The notes beneath the pieces were generated by a model. That model saw only the letters and a program-made list of their open reading frames with translations. It had not been told where the DNA came from and searched no databases. DNA of 31,572 nt from Trichomonas tenax (lineage: Eukaryota; Parabasalia; Trichomonadida; Trichomonadidae), in the NCBI GenBank assembly GCA_023091735.1, contig JALKBU010000597.1, forward strand, positions 1-31,572. Reading direction: 5' to 3'. The position numbers and the translations under genes are program-made. This document shows, in pieces, positions 1 to 9,118 of this stretch. Numbering within the stretch: position 1 is the first letter of the stretch; every line of letters starts with the position of its first letter.

Positions 1-100
1 TGATTTGCAGCATTTCGAGCTTTCGCCTCAGCTCTTCGCCACCCATATTCAGGACGGTCTGAGCTATGCTTTCCTCACTTGCCAAAAAAGGGAAAGGAAA
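1..100. other. Possible gene end at left edge, strand unclear
   Basis: This stretch is richer in G+C than the surrounding intergenic DNA and is open in a frame on each strand. On the minus strand an ATG near base 48 opens a frame rich in Glu, Leu and Arg that runs off the left edge. On the plus strand a frame runs in from the left, becomes Lys/Arg-rich and continues into the tRNA. One is probably the edge of a real gene, but I cannot tell which strand. No family recognised. Confidence 0.2.
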
Positions 101-103
101 AGG

Positions 104-109
104 AAAAAA
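104..109 (-). terminator. Pol III T-run terminator of tRNA-Met
   Basis: Six consecutive T on the minus strand lie 4 bases after the 3' end of the tRNA, as expected for RNA polymerase III termination. Confidence 0.6.
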
Positions 110-113
110 CATA

Positions 114-186
114 TGCTTTCGGCGGGGTTCGAACGCGCGACCTTAGGATTATGAGACCTACGCTCTACCGATTGAGCTACGAAAGC
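114..186 (-). tRNA. tRNA-Met (CAT), elongator type
   Basis: Minus-strand cloverleaf of 73 nt including the discriminator A. The 7-bp acceptor stem GCTTTCG/CGAAAGC is perfect. The D stem GCTC/GAGC and T loop TTCGAAC are canonical. The anticodon loop CTCATAA gives anticodon CAT. There is no intron and no encoded CCA. Two non-pairs are visible: T-T at the base of the anticodon loop (31-39) and C-C within the T stem (52-62). I take it as elongator Met because the T loop is the ordinary TTCGAAC. A T6 run follows. Confidence 0.9.
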
Positions 187-270
187 TTCACATTCTAAGT
201 TTTGAATTTATATATTACATAATAATTATAGAATTTGAATTGTTGCCTCCTCTTTTGATTGTTCAAGCCC

Positions 271-275
271 TCATT
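271..275 (+). promoter_or_regulatory. Initiator (TCATT)
   Basis: TCATT fits the trichomonad initiator consensus TCA-Py-(T/A). It lies with its A 8 bases before the ATG at 281, a typical very short leader. This supports the chosen start. Confidence 0.5.
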
Positions 276-280
276 AAACA

Positions 281-1354
281 ATGTTACCAAGAAATACTTC
301 ACGAACTTCTATTTTAATCCTTTCGATAATTCCTGTTCTAGTTTCATTGATTTTTCTGTCGACTTTTAAAGATGATAATCCACAAAAGCAATTCCAACAA
401 AGGCAGGTTTTTAAACCAAAAACTTACAATTGGAAATTAGGAACAAATCCTCCGCCTCCAAAGTTATCAAAAAGCAAACAAACAGAGAAAGTATACGTAA
501 TGGTCTTAGATAATGAATACGAATCAAAACCACATCAATGCTTAATCAAAAAACAATGGATAGAGCCATTTCTTCAGCGCCCAGAGATAGACGGCGTAGA
601 AGTATACTCAACGAATGCATGGACAAACTCAGCATGCAATCTCTCTTCGATAACAATTCCAGAAATGCCTGAACAAAAGATAAATCCGAGTGCATTTTTG
701 TTATACAACTCGCTCAAGATGTTTCTTGATCGATCAGATGCCGGATGGCTCTTTGTTATTGGAGATGCTGCTTATATCAAGCTCGATAGATTTTTCAACT
801 GGTTGGAAACGACAACACGTTCACACAATCCTCTGACAGAAACATTTATGATTGGCAGCTGTGTCGAGGAGAGATACTTCTTCCAAATGTTGCTTGCAAG
901 TTCTGGAATCTTAATGTCTCGTTCTTACGTGAAAAGAGTTGTAGAATCTGGCGATGATGAACTTTGGGATGTTTCATTCAAAGTTGGAATCACATCAGAA
1001 GAAATATTAGCGAAAATATCAGATAAATTAGGAGTTTATATACCTGGAAAACAAACCAATGAATTTGTTGGAAGGGGCTTCACAAATCCTGTTCATTATA
1101 AGAAATTGTTAGACAAAGATTTTGCTGATTTACCAAAATGTAATATTCCAATTGAGTATTTGCGTCCTGCAGCAGGAGAACTTGGTTTGTGTTCTGCACA
1201 AGTTTTCAAATTTGATGATATGTCTATTTGGTCAGGACTTCGGCATCTATCTAAACAAAAGTTCCTTGAAACAGCAGAGCAAATGATGATCAACAATCCT
1301 CAGAGTCTTGGATATTACTGGGATAGATTGTATTTGACTCTTTGTCAAATCTAA
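281..1354 (+). CDS. Type II membrane protein, Fringe-like glycosyltransferase candidate
   Basis: 357 residues. A short N-terminal tail is followed by one hydrophobic segment (about 10-28), a Pro/Lys-rich stem and a globular domain from about 70. This is the layout of a Golgi type II glycosyltransferase. The domain follows the Fringe/GT31 pattern: a strand VYVMVLDN (71-78), then GWLFVIGDAAYI (155-166) at the place of the family's W-DDDTYV metal site. A SSGILMSRSYV stretch (207-217) corresponds to the family's GG-AG-A-SR segment, and DDELWD...LGV (225-252) to the acidic pair before a late helix. The DxD site reads D162-A-A, so only one acidic residue remains, and metal-dependent catalysis is doubtful. 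A good initiator precedes the ATG. Family assignment is by motif pattern only; another Rossmann-type transferase is possible. Likely location is the Golgi membrane. Confidence 0.5.
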   Translation: MLPRNTSRTSILILSIIPVLVSLIFLSTFKDDNPQKQFQQRQVFKPKTYNWKLGTNPPPPKLSKSKQTEKVYVMVLDNEYESKPHQCLIKKQWIEPFLQRPEIDGVEVYSTNAWTNSACNLSSITIPEMPEQKINPSAFLLYNSLKMFLDRSDAGWLFVIGDAAYIKLDRFFNWLETTTRSHNPLTETFMIGSCVEERYFFQMLLASSGILMSRSYVKRVVESGDDELWDVSFKVGITSEEILAKISDKLGVYIPGKQTNEFVGRGFTNPVHYKKLLDKDFADLPKCNIPIEYLRPAAGELGLCSAQVFKFDDMSIWSGLRHLSKQKFLETAEQMMINNPQSLGYYWDRLYLTLCQI

Positions 1355-2264
1355 TTTTGAATATTATTGTTATTGTTTGATATCAAATATATAAATTGTA
1401 TGTAATAGAATATAATTGTTCTCATCGCCAAAATTCATTTACACAGTAATATTTTAATGAAAAATTAATTTTATTAATGAATAAATGTTTGATCATTTGT
1501 GGTTATTCTTGCCTATGGCACTATAGTTGATTGGAATAATTAAGAAGTGTTTGGATAAAAAATATTTTGGTCTTTAAATAATTATTGTTTTTGAAGCAAT
1601 TGGAAGGATGGGCATAAATTCCCACAAGGAACACTATAGAACACTACATTTTATAAGGTTAAATACCAAAAATTTAGTATGAATATGATAAAATATGTAA
1701 TTTTCATGTGTTTTGTCATCGTCATATGCACGAAAAAACATTCCTTTCATTCCTCGAACGAATATCAAATGGACAATGCAACCAAATTAAAAATCAAGCA
1801 ATAAAAATGAAAATTAAGGTATCTGAGTCTGTAAAATTTCGAAAATAGGTGAAAGTGAATCTAATGCGAATGAAATAAAACCAAAATTCTTGAATAAAAT
1901 TAAAAACGTTGTAAAAGTCCAAAAAAAATAAAACCAGAGTTCTGTGAGGTCCATAGTATCCAATGGAATAATTATTTTAAATCAAAGACCGTTGCCAGTT
2001 GACAACCTTTTGATAATTCAATTATTGTAAAGTTTACATGGAAAAATAACCTTACAACTACTAACAGATATAGATCCGCTATTTAATTTATGATTTTTGG
2101 AACTTCTATATACTGTTAATACCATATTTAATGTCTATTGGGCGATTTTTGTTTGCTGAAAATGTTTGAGAGGCGGACGATACGTTATTTGTGATGAAAA
2201 TTATTGTAAACATATCAAAAAAAATTTGATGATTGATTTTTTTATTTTGACAAAAATTCATCAA
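1355..2264. other. Intergenic, AT-rich
   Basis: About 0.9 kb between the glycosyltransferase candidate and the Myb gene. It is AT-rich with stops in all frames. I see no RNA gene, clear repeat or conserved motif. It should hold the 3' end of the upstream gene and the promoter of the Myb gene. Confidence 0.5.
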
Positions 2265-2867
2265 ATGTCTTCGTCCAATGAATATAGCGACGGCAAAGGT
2301 TTATCACCACGCAGCCTTCCAAAGCAGAAGTTCACGGAGGAAGATGATCAGAAGCTACGCGAGATCGTTAACGAAATCGGAACGAAATCTTGGCCAGATA
2401 TAGCGGCAGCGATGGGAAATAGGAACGCAAGGCAATGCAAGGAGAGGTGGGAAAACTACCTATCACCCACAATCAACAATTCTCCTTTTACAGCTGAAGA
2501 AGATCAGCTTTTAATACAAAAACAAAAGGAGATCGGCTCCAAATGGGTTCAAATGAAAAATTTCTTCGACAGGAGAACAGATGCTGCCCTTAAGAACCGC
2601 TGGCAGATGCTTATCAGAAAACAGAAAAAATTACAGACGTTAAGTATCAAGAAATCTACTCAATCGCGGAAGAAGTCGTCATCCGTCTCGTACCCAACAC
2701 CTATCAATATTGCTCATATTAGGACGATTTCTCCACCAATTGTTGATTCTTCTTTCTATCCTGAACCAGTTTTTGAATTATCTTTCAACCAGAATGACTG
2801 CTACGATGACACTGATAATGAAATTACATTGGTAATCCCGGATTTGCTTTCGATATATGACTTATAA
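2265..2867 (+). CDS. R2R3 Myb DNA-binding protein
   Basis: 200 residues from the ATG at 2265. The frame is open further upstream, but that part is AT-rich, lacks homology and would begin at a non-ATG codon. Two Myb repeats are clear. The first spans about 22-68: KFTEEDDQKL, then W43 in SWPDIA and W62 in ERWENYL. The second spans about 74-119: PFTAEEDQLL, then W94 in KWVQM and W113 in NRWQML. The first Trp of each repeat is replaced by Phe. The recognition helices are NRNARQCKERW and RRTDAALKNRW, typical of protist c-Myb-like proteins. The C-terminal ~80 residues are Ser/Lys-rich, then acidic, without a known domain. In trichomonads such small R2R3 proteins act as promoter-binding transcription regulators in the nucleus. 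Target genes cannot be inferred here. Confidence 0.9.
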   Translation: MSSSNEYSDGKGLSPRSLPKQKFTEEDDQKLREIVNEIGTKSWPDIAAAMGNRNARQCKERWENYLSPTINNSPFTAEEDQLLIQKQKEIGSKWVQMKNFFDRRTDAALKNRWQMLIRKQKKLQTLSIKKSTQSRKKSSSVSYPTPINIAHIRTISPPIVDSSFYPEPVFELSFNQNDCYDDTDNEITLVIPDLLSIYDL

Positions 2868-3265
2868 AATGTTTGAATTTGTAATAACTGTAGTATTCTG
2901 TCTTGGTATTTCATATTAACATCGGGAAATATTCAAGATCAATTGCGGAGCAAAAAAATTCAAAATCATGAATCGAAAATGTGTTCCTCTTATCATCGCC
3001 GTTCATCAAGTGTCGGATTGTTATGAAAAAGAAGAAATTCCAATTTAATTTTTCCAAATTGGACTAATTGAACCAAAATGACCGCATTCCAATGAAGCTA
3101 CTCCTTAGATACTCTAAGCCTAGCATTTGTACCTACTAAGATGCCTTCTAAATTAGAAATTAAAAAAATATCGAATTTGGCATTTTTAAATTGATCAAAA
3201 TGGTAAATAATTTTTATAGAAACGTTTTATAATTACAAAAGTTATAGCGATATGGGAATGAAATC
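2868..3265. other. Intergenic between convergent genes
   Basis: About 400 bases between the 3' ends of the Myb gene and the minus-strand pseudokinase gene. AT-rich with no ORF, RNA gene or repeat that I can support. Confidence 0.5.
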
Positions 3266-4495
3266 TCAGTCATCAGAGCTACTTGATGAATTATATTCCT
3301 GACCAAGGGAGAAGTTATCGATTCCCGTATAAGCAGAGCTCGTTGGAAGTAGTTCTGAGTCCAAATGAAAGTCTGTTGAGTAAAAATTGGTAAGATCTGT
3401 TGTTCCTGGTTCAATAAAAGCTTCTGGCTTAGATAATCTCGCTCTAACGAGAGCCCAGTCGACGCCCTCAAAGAACTTTGACTTCTTTATGCCTTCAATT
3501 GTGATTCTCTTCTTTGGATCCTTTTCCAAAAGCTGAGTAATGAGATCTGAGATTGCAGATCCACGGAACCTCACAAATCTTAAAGATTTTTCTAAGATAT
3601 TCTGTCTAATTTCATCATCAGAGTCACCGACGAATGGAGTTTCCTCGAAAAGAATCTCGTATAAGATGACACCGAGAGACCACCAATCTGCCGCTTCGTT
3701 ATATAGCTGTCCTTGGATAATCTCTGGTGCAAGATATTCAACTTCTCTGCGTGCGCCTGCGTCTGTTCCGTAACCACCGATTTTAACGTGACCATCTTTA
3801 GCGAGGAAGACATTGGAAGATGTTAATCCGCGATAAACAATGAAATGATTGTGGAGAAATTCTAAAGTCACAACAATTTCAGATGCATAAAATCTCAATG
3901 TGTCATCAGGAATCAGTGGAAGTCCCGCCAAAAACGGAAGAAGTTCACTGGAGGGATATTCAAGCGCTAAATAATAATTATTTGAATCTTGGAAAGTTGA
4001 GAGTAAATAGAGGAAAAATGGATTTGGAGGAAGTGAGAATATGAGATTTCTCTCTGGGAAATATGATTCTACTGAGCTAAATTCGACTAATTTTTGTTTG
4101 CTAATTTGAATTATTACATAAAGATCGCTATTTAACTCGCAAAGCGTCGATGCTCCGTATGGGTTTGTTCCCAGATGAGTTATTTTGCGGAACTGTTCAA
4201 GTGTTTTATTATTCGCCTTGAAACAGCAAGATCTTAAGCTGAAGACCCATGAATAGACTTCACACGGAGACGCCTTGAGTTTATATCTACCAATTGATTC
4301 GTTTTCTATGATGAAATGTGGTTGTTCTTCCCTGTCAATTAAGAGAATATTTGTTTTTTCTGTGATTTCGATTTTCTGATCTATATCGTTGATGTTATCT
4401 GTAGAGGAGACGTTGAGGATGTTGCCGTCTAACCAGTAGTGGCGTTTTACCCACTCCCCAGAGTTTTCTGGACAATGCAAGAGAACCCCCTTCAT
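3266..4495 (-). CDS. PH-AGC family pseudokinase
   Basis: 409 residues. The first ~90 residues look like a PH domain (start GVLLHCPENSGEWVKRHYWL, later a WVFSLR helix near 83). An AGC-type kinase fold spans about 103-343, followed by an AGC C-tail (VDWALVRARLSKPEAF, then DLTNFYSTDF). Landmarks are easy to align with PKA/Akt, but the catalytic residues are gone. The VAIK lysine position reads YVIIQISKQKL, with Ile129 at the Lys. The catalytic loop YRD reads YRG (Gly223), and its Lys is Thr225. DFG reads GYG (Gly241). The glycine loop is degenerate. The alpha-C Glu (E148), catalytic-loop Asn (N228) and APE (APEII, about 256-260) remain. A PH domain suggests membrane phosphoinositide binding. I infer a scaffold or regulator of Akt-like signalling, not an active kinase. 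Confidence 0.85.
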   Translation of the reverse strand: MKGVLLHCPENSGEWVKRHYWLDGNILNVSSTDNINDIDQKIEITEKTNILLIDREEQPHFIIENESIGRYKLKASPCEVYSWVFSLRSCCFKANNKTLEQFRKITHLGTNPYGASTLCELNSDLYVIIQISKQKLVEFSSVESYFPERNLIFSLPPNPFFLYLLSTFQDSNNYYLALEYPSSELLPFLAGLPLIPDDTLRFYASEIVVTLEFLHNHFIVYRGLTSSNVFLAKDGHVKIGGYGTDAGARREVEYLAPEIIQGQLYNEAADWWSLGVILYEILFEETPFVGDSDDEIRQNILEKSLRFVRFRGSAISDLITQLLEKDPKKRITIEGIKKSKFFEGVDWALVRARLSKPEAFIEPGTTDLTNFYSTDFHLDSELLPTSSAYTGIDNFSLGQEYNSSSSSDD

Positions 4496-5036
4496 TTATA
4501 AATTATACTTTGTCGGTGCTCCCCCAATTATATTGTATCGGAACTCCAACCCCTTAAAATCGAATGACACTTTATTTTTAGATATTTTGTGGGGAGATAA
4601 AACGATTTCATCAAACTTTTGCTATTTCTTTGGAAATTTGGCTCAAATTCCTCACAAAAGATTCCATTTATATAATGATTTATGATTTTATTGCGAAATG
4701 CTGAATCCTATTTAATGAACAAGAAACATTTAAAATATTCAAATTTTTTTGAAAAATCATCAAGATAGGGCTAATTTTAGTATTCATTTTAAACAAACAC
4801 AAAATATAATTTTATGTCTATTAAATATATTTGATTAACTAGCAACATTTGACTAGTTTTTATCGATTTTACTATTTTTCATGTTTATTTGAAAATTGTA
4901 TGAAAAAATAATATATCGACATTATATTTGGAAAAGTTATTTTCATATTACTGTGATTTTAAATAACAAAGAATTTTGGTGTGAAGAAGATAGAATTTTT
5001 TTGGGTCCGAAATAAAATCAAAGGGGTCATAAATAA
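4496..5036. other. Intergenic between divergent genes
   Basis: About 540 bases between the start codons of the pseudokinase (minus) and the Rab gene (plus). It must carry both promoters. An initiator lies near the Rab start. No initiator is evident near the pseudokinase start. Otherwise AT-rich, nothing further seen. Confidence 0.5.
5027..5031 (+). promoter_or_regulatory. Initiator (TCATA)
   Basis: TCATA matches the trichomonad initiator consensus and lies 8 bases (its A) before the ATG at 5037. Supports that start. Confidence 0.5.
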
Positions 5037-5645
5037 ATGCGATCTTCGAATCAATCAAAGATTCGATCCGAAAAAGTCGTTTTAATCGGAGCCCCTTCCT
5101 CAGGAAAGAGTTCCCTTGAGAACAGGTTCATCAACGACAAGTTTGTTCCTAATCAAGAAGCAACAATTGGCGCTGCATTTAATTCAAAAGTTCTGAAAAT
5201 CGACGAATCCGAGATTAAAATAGATATTTGGGATACCGGAGGCTCAGAGAAGTACAGATCACTCGTTCCGATGTATTTCCGCGATGCAAAAGCCGCAATT
5301 GTGGTTTTCGATATCACAAGCGAGCAATCTTTTACAGAGGCAAGCGATTGGATCGCTGAGTTTCGCGAGCGCGGAATGCCGAACGCACTTATTTTTGGTG
5401 CAGCCAACAAAATCGATTTGGCATCCGACAGGCAAATCAAGGAAGACAAGATAAAAGAATTCGCCGAGACCTATAATCTCAATTTCATCATCGAAACTTC
5501 GGCTTTGACCGGTGAAGGCGTTATGCAATTATTCAACGAATTAGGTCGACAGTTGATGATCCAACCGATACCAAAGGATCCAATCACATCTGGTGATCTC
5601 GACATTGCGGATCCAACGCCAACACAGAAATCTTGCAATTGTTGA
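5037..5645 (+). CDS. Rab-like small GTPase, atypical switch II
   Basis: 202 residues, usual Rab size. P-loop GAPSSGKS (18-25), switch I ATIGAAF (42-48), WDTGGSEKY (65-73), NKID (124-127) and ETSAL (153-157) are in order. A C-terminal CNC is a CxC geranylgeranylation signal, so the protein should sit on a vesicle membrane. The family's WDTAGQE is changed to WDTGGSE, with Ser70 in place of the Gln that positions the attacking water. Pro20 sits at the place of Ras Gly12. Intrinsic hydrolysis may therefore be slow, or depend on a partner supplying a residue. It is closest by eye to the Rab5/Rab21-like group, but subfamily is uncertain. Trichomonads carry very many Rab genes. It is divergent from the pseudokinase and convergent with the coiled-coil gene. 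Confidence 0.9.
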   Translation: MRSSNQSKIRSEKVVLIGAPSSGKSSLENRFINDKFVPNQEATIGAAFNSKVLKIDESEIKIDIWDTGGSEKYRSLVPMYFRDAKAAIVVFDITSEQSFTEASDWIAEFRERGMPNALIFGAANKIDLASDRQIKEDKIKEFAETYNLNFIIETSALTGEGVMQLFNELGRQLMIQPIPKDPITSGDLDIADPTPTQKSCNC

Positions 5646-5867
5646 TTTATATTTGATTAGCAATGCGGAAAACAAGGAAAACTATCTATATTAGCAAAAT
5701 GTAATTACTTTCAATAAACAATTAAATACAATACAAACTAATATTAAATTAATAGTCTAAAATATCATCACATTATTTCATTTTTTCGAATGTTTTCTTG
5801 CTGGAAAAGTTTCGACTGCATTTTCATTTTTTCAATTTTTATAAAATATTAAAACAATAACAAACAA

Positions 5868-6851
5868 TTAATCTATATAGTTAATTTGGTCGACTTCATC
5901 CTTTAAATAATCAATGTCGCCTCTGAGAGAGTTCAAACACTCCAAAAGTCCATCGGCATCAAATAATTCCTCGTTTTCAACTTTATTTTCGTTTTTAACT
6001 GGTTCTAGTGGCATATTTTTGTTGTTCTCGGTTAGTTTTGATAGATTGGCATATTTCTTTTCAATGATTTCAAGTGTTTGAACGTAATGAAGCATTTTAT
6101 CTCGTTCGCTTTGGAATTGCTTTGCTTTCTTTGTTGCGACCTTGAGAACACTCTCTGCCTTCCTTAGGAGAGATTCGCACTTTATTCTCTTCTCTTCGGA
6201 CTCCTTAAACTTATTTTCAAGTTCGGATAACAATTTTTGCAGTTGTTGAATTGTTTGGTCTTTAGACTGCAAATATGTATTATTGTACTGAAGCTTGTTC
6301 AATATCTGTTGTTTTTCGCTTTCTAATGTCTCCACACACGAATTTAAATGCGCAACTTCAAGAGAAAGTTGTGCTTCTTTGTCTTGATTCTGTGATGTGA
6401 TAATTTTGATTGTTTTGCTATAATCTTTTACTAGTTTTTGGTTTTTTTGGAGCGAATTAACGTAATTTAAAACTTGATCGAATGAATTAAGTGAACATTT
6501 GCATTGCTTAGATAATGCTTTGAAAAATTTATGCTGACTTTTATCCAATCGATCGATATTATTGATAATATCTTGTGATCGCGATCTTTCTTCGATTAAT
6601 TCTTGTCTAAGTTTGATATTTAAGGACACTTCCGTTTTGAAAGTTTCGAATAACGACTGTAGAAGTATAAAAGATTTAGATTTTCCTGAAGAATTGTCGT
6701 GGTGTTGAATAAACTTTTCTATATCTGTTGCTTGTTTGATTATCACTGTTTGAAGATCGTACATGTTGTGCATTATAAGAGAACACTCCGTTGATAGGGA
6801 ATCTAAACATCCTGAAGATGACGAAGTCTGAAAATTCCTAGAAAAATCCAT
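5868..6851 (-). CDS. Coiled-coil protein, unknown role
   Basis: 327 residues. A Ser-rich start (residues about 9-14) is followed by long Glu/Lys/Gln/Leu heptad-like runs, mainly about 70-265, and an acidic end. No membrane segment, signal peptide or enzyme motif. The middle (about 150-260) is almost continuous coiled coil. Function not recognised. Trichomonads have many such proteins in the flagellar apparatus, costa and cytoskeleton, but nothing here ties it to one. The 3' end faces the Rab gene about 220 bases away. Confidence 0.7.
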   Translation of the reverse strand: MDFSRNFQTSSSSGCLDSLSTECSLIMHNMYDLQTVIIKQATDIEKFIQHHDNSSGKSKSFILLQSLFETFKTEVSLNIKLRQELIEERSRSQDIINNIDRLDKSQHKFFKALSKQCKCSLNSFDQVLNYVNSLQKNQKLVKDYSKTIKIITSQNQDKEAQLSLEVAHLNSCVETLESEKQQILNKLQYNNTYLQSKDQTIQQLQKLLSELENKFKESEEKRIKCESLLRKAESVLKVATKKAKQFQSERDKMLHYVQTLEIIEKKYANLSKLTENNKNMPLEPVKNENKVENEELFDADGLLECLNSLRGDIDYLKDEVDQINYID

Positions 6852-7808
6852 TTGCTTTAACGTACAGAACTTTTTATTCTAAATTTATTTTGTAAATCAG
6901 TTGTATTTCACTTTTTGTAATACAAAGTACCCAAAAGGTGAAAGTTTTTGAAAATCAATTTTCTATGTATAATACTACATTATCCGACTAAACTTGTGAA
7001 ATTACTCATAATTGGATATAGATAAAAATGGTAAAGAAAATAACATGCGTTAATCGAGGAATTTTCGAGAAAAAGTGATTTTAAATTTTTCAACTTAAAT
7101 CGACTTTATCTCTTGATGTAGTGACTTTTACATCTTAACTTAAACGTAACATGAACCTACCTTTTCGTTTTCTATCTAATTATTATAATTATTTCGCATT
7201 TACTTCATTTTTTATAATTTCATATCATAACATTTCGACGAATAAATTTCATCAAAAAATTCCAAATATATTTCAGTACCATCATATGAAGCATTTGCTG
7301 GTAATAATTCTAATTTATATACGAAATTACCATTTAATAAATTTTCAAATCTTTGCTTAAATGATGCGTTATCGATTGGTTGTGATTTTTCTAATCCATT
7401 AACTTTATAATGTACCAAAATATGTGAATCTAAAGATTGTGATGAAATATGCTTATGATAGTAGAATATAGAGGGGTGCTTGTCAAAATTTGTAAACCCA
7501 CCTATGACCCCATTTTTGAAGGTTTTGAGTCAATATTTCCGACAGCCGAAATAATCTAATTTTACATTTCCATAAGTTTGTAAATTTGAATGTGTTAATT
7601 AGATTCCTAGATCATACATTTGCTGTATTCGATAAAACTATTTTTTTCTATTCAGGCCCTATATATTTTTATTAAACCCTAATATGAAAATTTTAGAAAA
7701 TTTATTATATTTAATGATAAAACTAATATCTACAGTCTATGTGTGGGATGAATTAACTATTTTTTATTTAAAGATTTTAGTTGAAATTTCGAATATCAGG
7801 TTTAATGG
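6852..7808. other. Intergenic with a short minus-strand ORF
   Basis: Mostly AT-rich noncoding DNA. A minus-strand open frame at 7212-7418 (68 codons from an ATG) has a more protein-like composition than the surroundings, with a tail rich in Tyr, Glu and Phe. It could be a decayed gene piece. No family recognised and no initiator seen. Confidence 0.3.
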
Positions 7809-8019
7809 GAGTCTATGACAAAAGTGACAATCAAAAAGTGACATGAGAATCTTAAAGTTACTTTTCTCGAATAAACGGTCACTTTTTTGCGCGGGTAAAT
7901 TGTCACCTTTGAAAAAAGTGATATAAATATCTTTGTTGTCTAACCAATACATTTAGGTTAGTGTTGCTGACGAGCCACAACTCTATCATCAACGAGCATA
8001 TACCTAATTGGTAAGAAAA
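7809..8019. repeat. Dispersed repeat, copy 1 (~210 bp)
   Basis: This block recurs in the same orientation at the right edge of the window (31364-31572), with the last ~65 bases nearly identical and the first part more diverged. It contains several GTGAC/GTCAC words in both orientations. On the minus strand both copies share about 23 codons starting at an ATG (7952 here), after which frames differ by a shift. This suggests a decayed coding end inside the repeat. The 3' part is the more conserved. It lies directly left of the inverted-arm cassette and may be part of that element. Confidence 0.85.
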
Positions 8020-8063
8020 CAACGATATTTATGCATGGTTAAATTGTTGCGAGAATGTCATTG

Positions 8064-8107
8064 GGCGAGGTCGGCCTGAGACTTCCAAAGCCCTCGAGTG
8101 GCCAAGC
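8064..8107. repeat. 44-bp inverted repeat A (left)
   Basis: A G+C-rich 44-bp block starting GGCGAGGTCGGCCTGAG. It is identical to the reverse complement of 9119-9162. It lies just outside the left 409-bp arm, while its partner lies inside the centre between the arms, so the two inverted pairs are interleaved and not nested. Confidence 0.9.
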
Positions 8108-8108
8108 C

Positions 8109-8517
8109 AGGCCCTAGCAAGAACCCACTTATTGATTCAATTTTTAATACACATTACATTTTCACTTTTGATATTAAAAAGTCATTATTTTTTTCTATTT
8201 TTTATTTTTTCACAGATACATTTTTCATTACAAGATTATTTTCATTTTATTACTTATTCTCATAATTATTAATATATCATTAAATTCATAATTAATTATG
8301 AATCATGAATTAGATAATGTTTTCATGTTACTTTCATTTTATATATTGATTTATATTATTTTGATTCTCAATTCGATCCTTATATTCTTTGTGAAATTCA
8401 TTTTTAACTAAATTTCTATTTTTATCTTCAAATTATTCGTTTATAATTCATATTTACCATGCAAGAATGGATAATTTCGACCGAGTTTCTTGGTTTTCTT
8501 AGGTTTGGAGTGCAACG
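8109..8517. repeat. 409-bp inverted arm B (left)
   Basis: Begins AGGCCCTAGCAAGAACCC and is the near-exact reverse complement of 9426-9834. It contains an initiator, the ATG at 8459 and the first 20 codons of the gene that continues into the centre. Confidence 0.95.
8448..8452 (+). promoter_or_regulatory. Initiator (TCATA) inside arm B
   Basis: TCATA lies with its A 9 bases before the ATG at 8459. The same site is present in the right arm before the minus-strand ATG at 9484, so both arms should be able to start transcription inward. Confidence 0.45.
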
Positions 8518-8935
8518 AGAACTTGCAATGAACAAAGAGAAATGGATGATGTGCTATCGTCAGGATGCTGATAGCACAAATAACATTTCCGAAACTCATT
8601 TTCGACAATTAAAACACTTTTATTTTGTCGAAGAAAGAAATCTGCCAATTGACAAATTATTTGTCAAACTTGACACAAAAGTGACACCAATATTTGTCAT
8701 TAAGATTGCAGTTTTCAACAATTTGTCGGAGAGAAACTTGAGAATCATGAGCTCAATACCAAATTCAAGTGCTGAATTGAAGGAAGCTCACACAGATGAG
8801 CTGATGGCATTGTTGAGTCAATTGCAAGAAATGGTGAGTGGTGATTGGATCCATATTGATCAGTTATTGCCTACGATAAGAGCAGTCCACAAGAAGATGC
8901 TCGTCAATATGAACAAGAAAGAGAAACTAACATAA
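8459..8935 (+). CDS. Hypothetical protein starting in inverted arm
   Basis: 158 residues. The first 20 (MQEWIISTEFLGFLRFGVQR) are encoded within the left 409-bp arm, and the rest in the centre. No recognised domain, signal peptide or membrane segment. A basic Met/Lys-rich C-terminus follows a mixed helix/strand region. The change from arm to centre falls inside the frame, so the protein's N-terminus is shared with the mirror ORF on the minus strand at 9347-9484. Base composition of codons 21-158 is coding-like. Could be an element-encoded protein or a host gene fragment captured by duplication. Confidence 0.5.
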   Translation: MQEWIISTEFLGFLRFGVQRELAMNKEKWMMCYRQDADSTNNISETHFRQLKHFYFVEERNLPIDKLFVKLDTKVTPIFVIKIAVFNNLSERNLRIMSSIPNSSAELKEAHTDELMALLSQLQEMVSGDWIHIDQLLPTIRAVHKKMLVNMNKKEKLT

Positions 8936-9118
8936 CTTACAATATTATATTTAATTACAAAAATTTATATTGAATAAATAATTAAGAATTGAAAAATCTT
9001 TGATGAATAATATAATAAAAAAACAAAAAGTAGTATAAGCAAAAATAGATAAATTAGAAATTAATTATCATAAATATGACGTAATGCTTGAAAAAGAAAA
9101 ATCATGTCATGGCCTAAA

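Noticed and set aside
7151..7360. Plus-strand 69-codon frame
   Set aside because: Low-complexity, rich in Ile/Asn/Tyr/Phe as expected from AT-rich DNA, and overlaps the more protein-like minus-strand frame.
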